From Cyclostephanos tholiformis (taxonomy: Eukaryota; Bacillariophyta; Thalassiosirophyceae; Thalassiosirales; Thalassiosiraceae), in assembly GCA_036939975.1 (NCBI GenBank), contig JALLPB010001879.1, forward strand, positions 1 to 16,532: DNA of 16,532 bases. The letters are read 5' to 3'. Under the pieces are notes generated by a model. That model was not told where the DNA came from. It saw only the letters and a program-made list of their open reading frames with translations, and made no database searches. Both the position numbers and the translations under genes were made by a program. This document shows positions 1-8,517 of the stretch, piece after piece (the stretch's first letter is position 1; each line of letters opens with the position of its first letter).

Positions 1-314
1 GTAAGAACTCATAAGAGCATGAAATTTTGATATTCTCTCCTTTCCCTCCTCTCCAATACTCGCGACGCATTGTTAGCATTTACATTATTAGACAGGGGTT
101 GATGCAGGTGAATGGTCAATCTTTCTTTCATTAAAATGCCAACTCTTTTAAGGGAATGCCCATCCTCAATCCGGTATTACTCAAAGAAATATCATCATGG
201 TAACAAGACTTTTAAGTTTATCTCGATCATGTTTCTTGTCTGTCATTGTGACTTGTCGGCTACTCCTCAACCTAAAACATTACAGAGGTACAGTAACTGA
301 TCAATCGCCTGGAA
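1..314. other. Intergenic sequence downstream of RRP8-like gene
   Basis: This AT-richer stretch lies beyond the stop codon of the minus-strand methyltransferase gene and presumably carries its 3' UTR. A 62-codon plus-strand open frame (112-300) exists but has no recognisable domain, and its composition is that of non-coding DNA. The first bases read GTAAG, which resembles a splice donor, and TGATGCAG near 100-107 could be an acceptor. With no upstream sequence this cannot be judged. I see nothing else here. Confidence 0.4.
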
Positions 315-2570
315 TCATCGTTTCTTGTAGATGCACGCCTTAGCAGAAAATCTTTCTTTCTCTGACAATCCCGTCGACCCATCCAATTTCACGAAGTCCA
401 TGAATAGGAACATCTTGTTGGATCGATCCATGTACGTGCATTGGAAGCCGCAACGTTCCATTAATGACATGAACTCGTCGAGCAGCATGAGGGGCTTTGG
501 TAGCGCGCCGCTGCCGTCGCTATTGGGCGCATCCCTCCTGCTAGCGCGATGACCGCCCCCCGTCTTGGTCGACTGATGCCTCTTCCCGTTGTTCGATTTC
601 CCCCGCTTGCTCGTGGCCGTCCCGTCCTCCTCGTTGGGACCTCCGCCGGAGGCAGTCTCGAACCTGGATCGGACTTCGGCAACCCTAAGTACTCCGTTGA
701 ACCTAAGCACCCTCCATGCCTCCCTAACGAAGTCCGCGACGTTCGTTCCCATCAGCGCAAGGGAGTACACGGCGACGTCCACCCCCTCGTCCGGTAGTGG
801 CACGTCGGACATGTCGGCGGGCGTGACCAGGGGGTTGCCTCCCGAGACTAAATCGAAGGAGAAGACTTCGAAGGGACTGGTGTCCCCTTTCGACTTCGTC
901 TTCGCCGACGCCTGCGTGAGGCTCTTACCGTCCCTCCCTATCCGCAGCGCTAGCAACTTTTCGGCCAACTTCGCATCACCGCAGCCGAAGTCTGCTATCA
1001 CGGTCTTCTTCTTCCCCGGTTCTCCACCCCCCCCCCCCTTCTGTCGATCCCTCGTCCATCCGCTCACTATCTTCTTGTATATCACGTCGACGGGGTTCAC
1101 CGGCCACGACTCCGCCTGCTTCCGGAATCCCACGTGGTACTGATCGAACAACTCCGGCCGTTCCGTGAACCGCTCGAAGGACAGTTGGGACGTGTGGGTG
1201 TAGAGCTCCTCGTTGAGCTCGCGAAAGCGCGACGACGTCAGCCGGTCGAGGAAATCGCGTTGAAGGGTGGACATCTGGGACGGTTTGGGGATGCTGATCT
1301 TGACCTTCGGTCCCTCGTCTTTGGTCTCGGCGGTCCGATTGATTCTCGCGATGGAATTCGAGTTTTTTGAAGGAGGCGATGACTCTTTCGGTCCCACCGC
1401 CCTCGTCGTCGTCGTCGTCGTCGTCGTCGTCTTCGTCGTGGTTGTGGTCTTTTCGGGCGATGATCCATTCTTGCTGTTTTTATTTTTCTTCTTCTTCTTC
1501 TTCTTTTTCTTCGGACTGCCGCCGACCTCGTAGTCGATCCTCGCGATCATCGTTCGATCAACGTTGAAAATTTTCTTTTCCGGCGAATCCACAACGTTTT
1601 CATCGCCAGAGGATTTTTTCGTCGATTCTTTCGCGACATCGTCGTCGTTATTGCTTCGCTTGGAAAGTTCGACGCTTCGTTTTATAATCCCCCCCCCCTT
1701 CGGTGTGCAGCTGAACGATGGCGATTTCGAGACAATCTTCGTCCCCAAGGTGCCATTCGATCTGTCGATTCTCGTCGTTACCATTTGATGTACCGCGACG
1801 CTCGCTCGCTCATCGGGCGATCCTTCGTCTGTCTTTTTCGATTCGGATTCCGAGGGAGGTATCGATGCGATTGGTCTCGAGATTTGCGCCATTCTTCGGT
1901 CCTCCTGTTTCGACTCGCCGCTACCACGATCGAGCACCGCCTGGCTGCTCCGGGAGACGGCGGCGGATGATTGCGATTTTCGATCCTTTTCCACCTCAAT
2001 CCGCTGCCGTTTCTTCCCGACGGATAATACGGACGTCTCGGGACCGATACTGCCGGTCACCGTCGTCCCGACCATCCTTCCGTTGAGGACGACGGCGCCA
2101 ACATTCGATGTCCGTTCCTCGTCGGGTCTGCTATCGTCATCGTCGTCTCGATCGCGATGATCATAGCGGTCATTCGGCAACGTACCCTTCGTCCTCCCCC
2201 CGCCGTCGTCCGACGTCGTCGACGACACCTTCTTCCTCGCGGCGTCCTTCCTCCGCATGCGCTTCTTCTTCGACTTGCTCCAGGCGACGCGATCGTCGCC
2301 GCCGCGATTCCTATTGTCACCTGCGCTCGTCGTCAACGAACAACCTAGTTCGTTGACGGGAGGGGTCGACGCTAACGTTGTCGTTTGGACGATCGAGGGT
2401 GACGGGGGAGGGGGAGGACTAGCGATGGCCGTGGCCGTCGTTGTGACCGAGGTCGACGACGAGTTGCCGTTGTCCTCGACGCCATCGGACGATGGACGCA
2501 ATCCACCACCGATGGCGGAGCCCGCGGAGGATGAAGACTCGCGTAGGCGCCTCTTCTTCGATTTGGTCAT
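315..2570 (-). CDS. RRP8: RRP8-type rRNA (adenine-N1) methyltransferase
   Basis: Seen: 751 residues, uninterrupted. Residues 1-430 are low-complexity, Ser/Asp/Lys/Thr rich, with basic clusters suited to nuclear or nucleolar import (KKKRMRRK; a poly-Lys run near 352-365) and a poly-Thr run near 375-390. The C-terminal third is the Rrp8 methyltransferase fold: a start like RFRELNEELYT; WPVNPVD; SAM-binding motif I DFGCGD (527-532); the hallmark LALMGTN ending at 610; VAEVRSRFE (630-638); and a closing MFLFMDFVK strand. Known: yeast Rrp8 and human nucleomethylin make m1A in large-subunit rRNA in the nucleolus; they are about 390-460 residues long, so this one is nearly twice the usual length. 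Odd: insertions inside the catalytic domain, including a poly-Gly run just before motif I and about 55 Gly/Ser/Lys residues after VAEVRSRFE. The first Met in the open frame was chosen. It is divergent from the gene at 2818. The family call is secure; the exact rRNA position is inferred. Confidence 0.93.
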   Translation of the reverse strand: MTKSKKRRLRESSSSAGSAIGGGLRPSSDGVEDNGNSSSTSVTTTATAIASPPPPPSPSIVQTTTLASTPPVNELGCSLTTSAGDNRNRGGDDRVAWSKSKKKRMRRKDAARKKVSSTTSDDGGGRTKGTLPNDRYDHRDRDDDDDSRPDEERTSNVGAVVLNGRMVGTTVTGSIGPETSVLSVGKKRQRIEVEKDRKSQSSAAVSRSSQAVLDRGSGESKQEDRRMAQISRPIASIPPSESESKKTDEGSPDERASVAVHQMVTTRIDRSNGTLGTKIVSKSPSFSCTPKGGGIIKRSVELSKRSNNDDDVAKESTKKSSGDENVVDSPEKKIFNVDRTMIARIDYEVGGSPKKKKKKKKKNKNSKNGSSPEKTTTTTKTTTTTTTTTRAVGPKESSPPSKNSNSIARINRTAETKDEGPKVKISIPKPSQMSTLQRDFLDRLTSSRFRELNEELYTHTSQLSFERFTERPELFDQYHVGFRKQAESWPVNPVDVIYKKIVSGWTRDRQKGGGGGEPGKKKTVIADFGCGDAKLAEKLLALRIGRDGKSLTQASAKTKSKGDTSPFEVFSFDLVSGGNPLVTPADMSDVPLPDEGVDVAVYSLALMGTNVADFVREAWRVLRFNGVLRVAEVRSRFETASGGGPNEEDGTATSKRGKSNNGKRHQSTKTGGGHRASRRDAPNSDGSGALPKPLMLLDEFMSLMERCGFQCTYMDRSNKMFLFMDFVKLDGSTGLSEKERFSAKACIYKKR

Positions 2571-2817
2571 ATCGCGGCGGGGTCGTTTCGTTTTACCTAT
2601 TAATACCTAGTATGAATTATTTTTTGTGGACGAAGGGATTTTTGGTTGGCTTCGGCGCTTGACGGGCGGGCGGGCGGGCGGAGGGAAATTCCCCGCGGGC
2701 CGTCCCGCGGGCACGCCACGCCGAGGTTGCTCCATGGTATGGTACTACACTACGATAAGTAGAGAGTACCACGAGATCGAGGTCGTCACTGTAGCGAAAA
2801 AATAATATTAAAGGACC
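2571..2817. promoter_or_regulatory. Shared divergent promoter region
   Basis: This 247-bp gap separates the start codons of two divergent genes, so it should hold both promoters. It contains a (GGGC)n run at 2664-2681 with four or more G-triplets (GC-box-like and able to form a G-quadruplex), two identical 8-bp palindromes CCCGCGGG (2692-2699 and 2704-2711) spaced 12 bp apart, and a 7-bp inverted repeat TGGTACT/AGTACCA (2740-2746 and 2765-2771). An A/T-rich tract (about 2799-2812) lies just before the plus-strand start. No experimental start site can be inferred from sequence alone. Confidence 0.6.
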
Positions 2818-5307
2818 ATGAGCGTCGCATCCTCGACCTCCTCGGACGACGACGACCTCCTATCGTCGCCCGTGTTCAAGAAACGCGACCGACGTACCGA
2901 TCGAGCCGACAAGACCAAGCTCGACTTCCTCGAGACATGCTTACGTGGGTCCGACGCACGCACCGATCTCCAGCGTCGAATCGCCGAGTTGGACAGTTGC
3001 GAGTTCGGCCCATGTGGTGGCGATTCCTCGGCCGGGGGGGCGAGGGGAAACGACGAGGAGGAGGGAGGGGGAGCTTACGCAGATCGATTGGGGGAGGATG
3101 ATGATATCGGAGGAGGGGGGGGCGGGGCAACGCCATCGTCGTCCGCGGACGCGGCCAATGACGGCAACGCCGGCGTCACGGGGGACAATGAAGGCGAGGA
3201 AGACGTCCGAAGGAACAATGACACCCCCATCGCCCCGATCGAACAACCTCCATCGTCGACGAGAATGACGAAGACGAGTGTCGCGGCGATGGTGACGACG
3301 GCGATAAAATCCGAACCCGGGAGCAGGATCAGCAGGACGAAGGACGACGAGGATGCATATTGGGCTAGGATCGACTCCTTCGCGGAGGAGAATTCCACGA
3401 AAGCTTCTTCCGGGGAGATGGGGGCGCGCTTCGAAGGGGGGAGGGGAGTGGAGAAGAAGAAGAACAGGTACGACGCTCACTCTGCCCGTCGTAGGCTCGA
3501 CGACGCGATATCGGGATTGGAGGGGTACGATTCCGATTGTGGCGACGATATCACCGACGACGAGGGGGGCAAGTGGAAGGACGGTATGCGTGGCATGACG
3601 AGGGAACGGATGCGATCGGAGGCGGAGGCCAAAAGTCAGGGATCGTCCAGTCGCCTGGGGCTGAGGAGGATGTTCCCCCCTCGCAGTCGTCGTTCCGATG
3701 ATGGCGGCGGTGGCGGTAACGCTTTCGTTACGCGTCAGGAGGCCGCGGACGAGTTGAGGTCGATCGTCGAGTCGTTACGAAGATCGTATCGCGTTCCGAA
3801 TACGAGGTCGGAGATGGTCCTGCGCAAGATGTTCGTCGATCGATTGGTCGTTATCACGAAGAGGTCACGAGACAACACAATAAGGTGGGACTGCCTTCAC
3901 AACTTCCTCCTTAACAATGCCGTACTATCGGGTAGGTTCGCCATTACGCTGCCCGAATCGTTCTGCGCATGGCTGTGGAAAATGGCGTGCTCTTCGTTCG
4001 ACGTGGGGAAACACTGTTCCACCGCTTGCTGCAATTTGATTAGAAAGTTCGTCGTCAGGCGACTTGACGTGCGTGATTCGGATGTCGACGTTTCGGCCTC
4101 ATTTCGCGTGGACTTGGCGTTCCTGAAGAATTATTGCATGGCAGACTTGGTCTCGTGTTTGGTGAATGATTTCGGCCTCTGGGTTGAACACGGGCCGATG
4201 CACGCGCTAGAAATGAATGGCGATGGAAACAGGGATGCGATGAGATTATCCAACGAGATTTCGTTCCGTGTAGATGTCAACACGTTGAAAAATATTTTCT
4301 TGATGTGGCTGGCCTTATTCGATAGGGACTTGATATTGATTCGTAAAACAGAAGAAGGCAACGCTGCATTGTTTGGCGAGGATGCGTCGAGGCTCTTGGT
4401 TGCGTTCGCACGAGTCGGTCTTGATCCCAGTTTCAACGAGGCCGATGAAATATACGACACGTGCGGCGAACCGCTCCTCACACTGATTCAAAGATTGACG
4501 GCCTCCCTAATCAGGACTTCGACGCATCAAATATCAAAACGATTCGATGGAAGAGAGCACGTGGAACGGTGGATGAAACGCACGGCTGATCTCATGGTAG
4601 AGGCATGTTCCAACCTATCCACTGGCGACGAAGATTCCGCAGACAGCGACGATGCCCGCGGCGATCTCGCATTGGCGATGGCAGTGAAACGAATGTGCTC
4701 ATTCGATTTGGACGCTGGGTTTTCCATTGAAATTGCCTCAATGAAAATGATATTTGCGGAGAAAGCGCTTCGAGAATGCTTGATGGGGATAATTGACTTA
4801 AAAGACAAGTTGAAGGAACGAAGCCCTCCCGCTAATAAAAACCTTCATCATGCAATGCATGCTTTGGTCGCAGCGGAGGTTGGTTTTCAGTGGATTGATG
4901 GACAATCTGAGTCTTTGATGCACAGCCACCCTCGTTTCCTCGCCGCGGTACTAATTGCTGGTGAGTGTGCTATGATTGGCGCTGGCATATGCTGGCGGTA
5001 TCAGAAAGACAATCTATCCGAAGACGAGCCCGCGAAAACAATGGAGAGTGATGCAGTCTACGAAATAGTGTCGAATATTGAAGATTTGTGTGACAGTCTG
5101 AAGAAAGAGTGTCGGGCGGTGATTGCGTATCCACATCTGCGTCGTACAAAGGAATTTCTCACGAGGCTAACTAAAGAGTTCGGCGCATTAAAAGGAAAAT
5201 CTAGGAACGATAAAGGGCGGAAGAGAGAGCAGGGTAGCCTCGACAATTTTTTCAGCCGCCCCTCCATGTCGCCATCGGGTCCTTTTAAAGGGACAAGAGA
5301 TGGCTGA
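2818..5307 (+). CDS. Nuclear PIP-box protein, possibly SLF2/Nse6-like
   Basis: Seen: 829 residues, one exon. Residues 1-310 are acidic and Gly/Asp/Arg-rich, probably disordered, with one predicted helical stretch near 35-60. Residues about 315-780 look globular and almost all helical, with many Leu/Cys/Phe. The C-terminus is basic (GKSRNDKGRKRE) and followed by QGSLDNFF (805-812), a perfect match to the PCNA-interacting peptide Q-x-x-[LIM]-x-x-[FY]-[FY]. This implies recruitment to replication forks or repair sites. Inference: the layout of a disordered N-terminus plus a helical core with a WLWKM segment, then a later NDFG segment, reminds me of the CANIN region of SLF2/FAM178 and the functionally related Nse6, which load SMC5/6 on damaged DNA. 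That resemblance is weak and from memory. The start has A at -3. It is convergent with the TPR/ARM gene. The coding call is strong; the family is uncertain. Confidence 0.85.
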   Translation: MSVASSTSSDDDDLLSSPVFKKRDRRTDRADKTKLDFLETCLRGSDARTDLQRRIAELDSCEFGPCGGDSSAGGARGNDEEEGGGAYADRLGEDDDIGGGGGGATPSSSADAANDGNAGVTGDNEGEEDVRRNNDTPIAPIEQPPSSTRMTKTSVAAMVTTAIKSEPGSRISRTKDDEDAYWARIDSFAEENSTKASSGEMGARFEGGRGVEKKKNRYDAHSARRRLDDAISGLEGYDSDCGDDITDDEGGKWKDGMRGMTRERMRSEAEAKSQGSSSRLGLRRMFPPRSRRSDDGGGGGNAFVTRQEAADELRSIVESLRRSYRVPNTRSEMVLRKMFVDRLVVITKRSRDNTIRWDCLHNFLLNNAVLSGRFAITLPESFCAWLWKMACSSFDVGKHCSTACCNLIRKFVVRRLDVRDSDVDVSASFRVDLAFLKNYCMADLVSCLVNDFGLWVEHGPMHALEMNGDGNRDAMRLSNEISFRVDVNTLKNIFLMWLALFDRDLILIRKTEEGNAALFGEDASRLLVAFARVGLDPSFNEADEIYDTCGEPLLTLIQRLTASLIRTSTHQISKRFDGREHVERWMKRTADLMVEACSNLSTGDEDSADSDDARGDLALAMAVKRMCSFDLDAGFSIEIASMKMIFAEKALRECLMGIIDLKDKLKERSPPANKNLHHAMHALVAAEVGFQWIDGQSESLMHSHPRFLAAVLIAGECAMIGAGICWRYQKDNLSEDEPAKTMESDAVYEIVSNIEDLCDSLKKECRAVIAYPHLRRTKEFLTRLTKEFGALKGKSRNDKGRKREQGSLDNFFSRPSMSPSGPFKGTRDG
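5230..5253 (+). other. PIP box (PCNA-binding peptide) coding segment
   Basis: Codons 805-812 encode QGSLDNFF, with the conserved Gln, a Leu at position 4 and the paired Phe at positions 7 and 8. It sits 17 residues from the C-terminus after a basic stretch, the usual place and context for functional PIP boxes in flap nucleases, ligases and clamp-bound repair factors. Confidence 0.85.
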
Positions 5308-5482
5308 TGTCAATGGCGAAGTAATTTAATACAATACCCTTGTCAGTTTGGTGCTCTTATAAATATAAATAATTCGTATGTTCAGTTATCCAAAAAATAT
5401 CTTTGTGGTCAATTTGTCGCAACTTTGGCATCAACATTAAAGTAAATCTCAGCTTTAGTAAATCATACAATACACTGAACGA
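5308..5482. other. Intergenic gap between convergent genes
   Basis: This 175-bp AT-rich gap lies between the stop codons of the plus-strand PIP-box gene and the minus-strand TPR/ARM gene. It should hold both 3' UTRs and polyadenylation sites. An A/T tract near 5359-5373 (TATAAATATAAATAA) is the only candidate processing signal, and no canonical AATAAA was seen on either strand. Confidence 0.5.
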
Positions 5483-7872
5483 TCAGCTCAAGTCGCCGCT
5501 TTCCGAGTCCGAGTGGAGTGAAGTTTTTCGAATTCCGAATGACCGACGTCCAAATCCAAATTGTGGAGCCAACGTAGGTAGACGAAGTCGACGAATTAAG
5601 GTGTGGCGGTTATTATCCTCGTCGAAATTTCTTCTGTCGTTCATGTTTAATCTCTCACGTAGCGCAGAAACTTCATCCTCTACATCATGTGGATGCCACT
5701 CGACGGCTAACTTCAGCGACTCAATTGTCATTATATTGCGGCGTATGAGCGCCACATTTTCATCTGAGGACGCAATGTTCATTAAAGTGGAGCATCTGAG
5801 GAGAAAAGTGATGCCAATCAGATGTGTGCTGGTAAAATAATTTATTCTGAAAAGGAAATCTGTCAGATGCTCACTTACGCTGCCTTATGGACGTCTAATG
5901 ACCTCGGATGTTTATGCATTCCCTCCAATAAAGCATTTACCACATTTTCACTCACAAATTTAGCAGATTGACTTGATTCGTCTTTCGTCAGATTGTCCAA
6001 GATTACGCAACCTTTTGATTGTATAGGAAGATTGCATGTGTGACACAGCATAGAATTCGCAACAATCAATATTCCACCTTGCGAGCGCAGGATCGATTTG
6101 CAAGCATTGTGAAAAGAAAGTATCTTCAAAGCTCCTAACGCCTTGACCTGCAATGTATCTATCTTGACATGCATTAACGTGGCATTCAGTATAGAAATGC
6201 ATGCACTGTCAAGTGCGACGTGCTCTTTGAATTTTGTTGACAAAGCTGGCAAGTCAACAGACACACACAGTGCCCAAAGTAATCCACACACTTCTTGTTG
6301 AATTTCGACTGAGCTCTGATGAAATCTTGCAGTTTCTGTGATTGCATTGAACGCAGACAATTTACCATCCGATATAATCAACTTCTTATTTTCGTCACTC
6401 TTCCGCGTAAGTTCTAACAGCTTGGTAAGACAAAACATGGCTAGTTCTTTGCTCCTAGTTGTACCATTGCCCTGAAATAGCGCCATCTTCAATGCATTAA
6501 TTGCTTCACCATCAGATCCTATCGAAATAGAATTCTCATAGAGTTCAACTATGACTTCCAACTTAGGACTAGTACTCATGTAACTTTCCGTATCATGCGC
6601 CGGCGCATCCGAAGCATGAGAATCGCTGGGTTCACCTGATTGATGTGGACACGTTGAACTCTGTTGGCTGCTTAACGACATGTTTGATGTCTCGTCAGAG
6701 ATTCGTATATCGTTCAATTTAAGAGCGTCTCCCATACTTGTCTCTTGGGTAGCAGTGGATGCATTACTTGAAGAGTGTGACTCGACTGCGTTGACGGCGT
6801 CAGAGGGACAAGATGACGATGAATCGTAAGATGAGGTCGAGGAGGTTGATTTACCAGAAGCTAGGCTAAACGTTTTGGTTTGTGGACCATGCTGCGTATA
6901 TTCGTGTTTGTCTATTTTGTGTATTTTCTGCAATTGTTTGCTAATGGCGACTCTGGGTTTGGTCACAGTGGCGGTGAATGCACTCAACAGAGAATGAGAA
7001 GCACCATTGACAGATGCAGATGGAGCAATCACATCGATGGGTGATACGCTGTTTGCCGTGGTGGATAGCTGAGGGAGGGCGGGCTCGATTATTTGATGGC
7101 TAGTCATGAAGCGCTGCTGGCTGCTTGGCGAACCACTTTTTGGATGTTCATAAATGGCATCTAACTTCAAGCGACGCGAAGTTTCTGTCGTTCCTACAGT
7201 CCTCGTAGAGCCTGGAAAACCAGGGCTTGGTGTCAGCATAGACAGATCGTCTTGCATTTGTCGTCGCGTAGATTCTGTCGTTCCCATAGTCCTTGTGGAG
7301 CCCGGAAAACCAGTACATGGTGTCAGCACCGACAGATCGTCTTGCATGTTTCCCAGGAGCAACTCGGCGTCGGAATGGATTGCCCCGCGGCTGCCAGGTA
7401 CAAACCTGACAGTTTGCTGGGGGTTCTCGAGTAAGCATTTTGCCTTAGTTCTTTGAATGTTGTCGAGATCCAAGTGATTGTCCAAGCCCAGAAATCCCGC
7501 CATGGCACGATTCTCGAGATCGTGGGCCCATTCAGTATCCAGTGGAGACAGTCTGGATGAAGGGGTGGTAAGGTTGTTAAGAAGTGCCAAGGCCGCCTTG
7601 GCGTCTGTGTAGGCGTCCTTGTACTTCTTTAGGGCGAGGTAGGCCTCCGAGCGACTTGAGAGGGACCGATATTGTATTACCTTAATTTCCGCGGCGATTA
7701 GTTTGTCATTGATTGTTACGCCGCCGCCATCCATCGCGGCATTGAGACGAAGATCATTCAAGGATATTGCCGCGGTGTAAATTATGATGCTCTCCTCATA
7801 ATCGCCGGAACTGTAGCGGTATCTACCTTCGGCGAGGAGCGATACTGGCGATTCGGAGGTCTCCGTAGCCAT
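5483..7872 (-). CDS. TPR plus armadillo-repeat protein (two exons)
   Basis: Seen: exon 1 is 7872-5879 and exon 2 is 5795-5483; the spliced product is 768 residues. Residues about 13-97 form TPR-like helix pairs (a GDYEESIIIYTAAISL block, then a SEAYLALKKYKDAYTDAKAAL block). About 100-430 is Ser/Thr-rich linker with a 30-residue tandem duplication. About 435-730 is a run of armadillo-type repeats, with the last repeat split by the intron and running across the junction as HKAA then CSTLMNIASSDENVALI. The final 50 residues are basic then acidic. Known: ARM solenoids and TPRs bind protein partners and have no enzymatic activity. Partners and location cannot be read from sequence. Start: first Met, in a good context (CAACC before ATG). 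Unrecognised family; likely a scaffold or adaptor. Confidence 0.9.
5796..5878 (-). other. 83-bp GT-AG intron in the TPR/ARM gene
   Basis: On the minus strand the donor is GTAAGT at 5878-5873 and the acceptor is a pyrimidine tract ending TTTTCTCCTCAG at 5796. A CTGAT branch-like site lies upstream of the pyrimidine tract. The in-frame TAA that would end the protein (5877-5875) is part of the donor. Splicing is in phase 2 and exactly restores an armadillo repeat, which strongly supports the model. Confidence 0.88.
7170..7349 (-). repeat. 90-bp tandem duplication in the TPR/ARM coding region
   Basis: Two adjacent copies of a 90-bp unit, in frame, encode two 30-residue blocks sharing QDDLSxLTPxxGFPGSTRT followed by xGTTExxRR. 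The identical stretch GACAGATCGTCTTGCAT recurs at 7241 and 7331. Most differences are at wobble positions, which suggests the duplication is old enough to diverge but has been kept under protein-level selection. Confidence 0.85.
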
Positions 7873-8517
7873 GGTTGGGATTTATGGATTGATTTACTCG
7901 TGCTGCTCTCTGCAAGTCGCGTGGTGTTGGTCTTGGCACCCCTTGAAGAAGGGAATCGTCGTCCGTCTATCTGTGCGGGTGTGATGATCACTCCCAAAAC
8001 TGTTGGCCGAATCACGATCCAACGTAGGAACTCAAAAAGTACTAATTCCTCAGTGGATCTTTTTATTAATGCGTACGTAACTATTAACTCGGATTTCAAC
8101 TTCTTGGTTTTGTTAGGCGTTACTAACTAATGTCTATGAGCAATTAGTTCATGTGTGTGGAAGTGCCAGCTAAAAGCAATGGCAGCCTTGAATGGTATCA
8201 AAGATGTTGCAGTAAAATTTAGCTGGCAAAAGCAGAGCATGTTGTTGTTAGAAAAGGATTCAGTTTCAGGGGAAATAGTTTTGCTCCCCCCATAAAAAGC
8301 CCAAGATGAGTGCTGAGAGGTGGTGTGATACCTATGATGAGTTTTCTGTGTGTATGACAGAGAATATTTACTCTACCATAATACGTATCATAGAATATGA
8401 TTTCCAAAAAGTATGATAGTAGTTCATACATATCATACCAAAATGTACCAGTAGGGCATAGTAGAGCATTATATTATTGTTGCGAATAGCAGAGTTGCTG
8501 TGGAGGTGGGGAGGAGA
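7873..8517. other. 5' flank of TPR/ARM gene and start of repeat-rich region
   Basis: No gene is supported here. The first part presumably carries the promoter and 5' UTR of the TPR/ARM gene. At 8164-8174 and 8218-8228 there is an 11-bp inverted repeat (TGCCAGCTAAA/TTTAGCTGGCA) 43 bp apart. At 8411-8440 there is a GTATGATAG...TTCATAC motif that recurs near 15327-15358. The sequence becomes AT-rich from about 8050 on, marking the border of the repeat-dominated half. Confidence 0.5.

Noticed and set aside
1..107. Possible intron starting at base 1 (GTAAG ... TGATGCAG)
   Set aside because: The upstream exon is outside the window and the sequence after the candidate acceptor reaches a stop within nine codons in the frame checked; unsupported.
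112..300. 62-residue plus-strand open frame
   Set aside because: No domain, no homology signal by eye, AT-rich composition, and located in the likely 3' UTR of the minus-strand methyltransferase gene.
589..1143. 184-residue plus-strand open frame opposite the methyltransferase domain
   Set aside because: It is the antisense shadow of a strongly conserved methyltransferase domain and has no motif of its own.
2941..3480. 179-residue minus-strand open frame
   Set aside because: Antisense to the GC-rich, repetitive N-terminal coding part of the 829-residue gene; the openness is due to composition.
5403..5840. 145-residue plus-strand open frame
   Set aside because: Opposite exon 2 and the intron of the TPR/ARM gene; the minus-strand reading continues an armadillo repeat, so this is a shadow.
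5847..5878. Alternative 32-bp intron using TTTTCAG at 5853-5847
   Set aside because: Too short for a spliceosomal intron and the downstream frame does not continue the armadillo repeat.
7782..8099. 105-residue minus-strand open frame overlapping the TPR/ARM start
   Set aside because: Different phase from the TPR-coding frame, mostly in the 5' flank, with no recognisable features.
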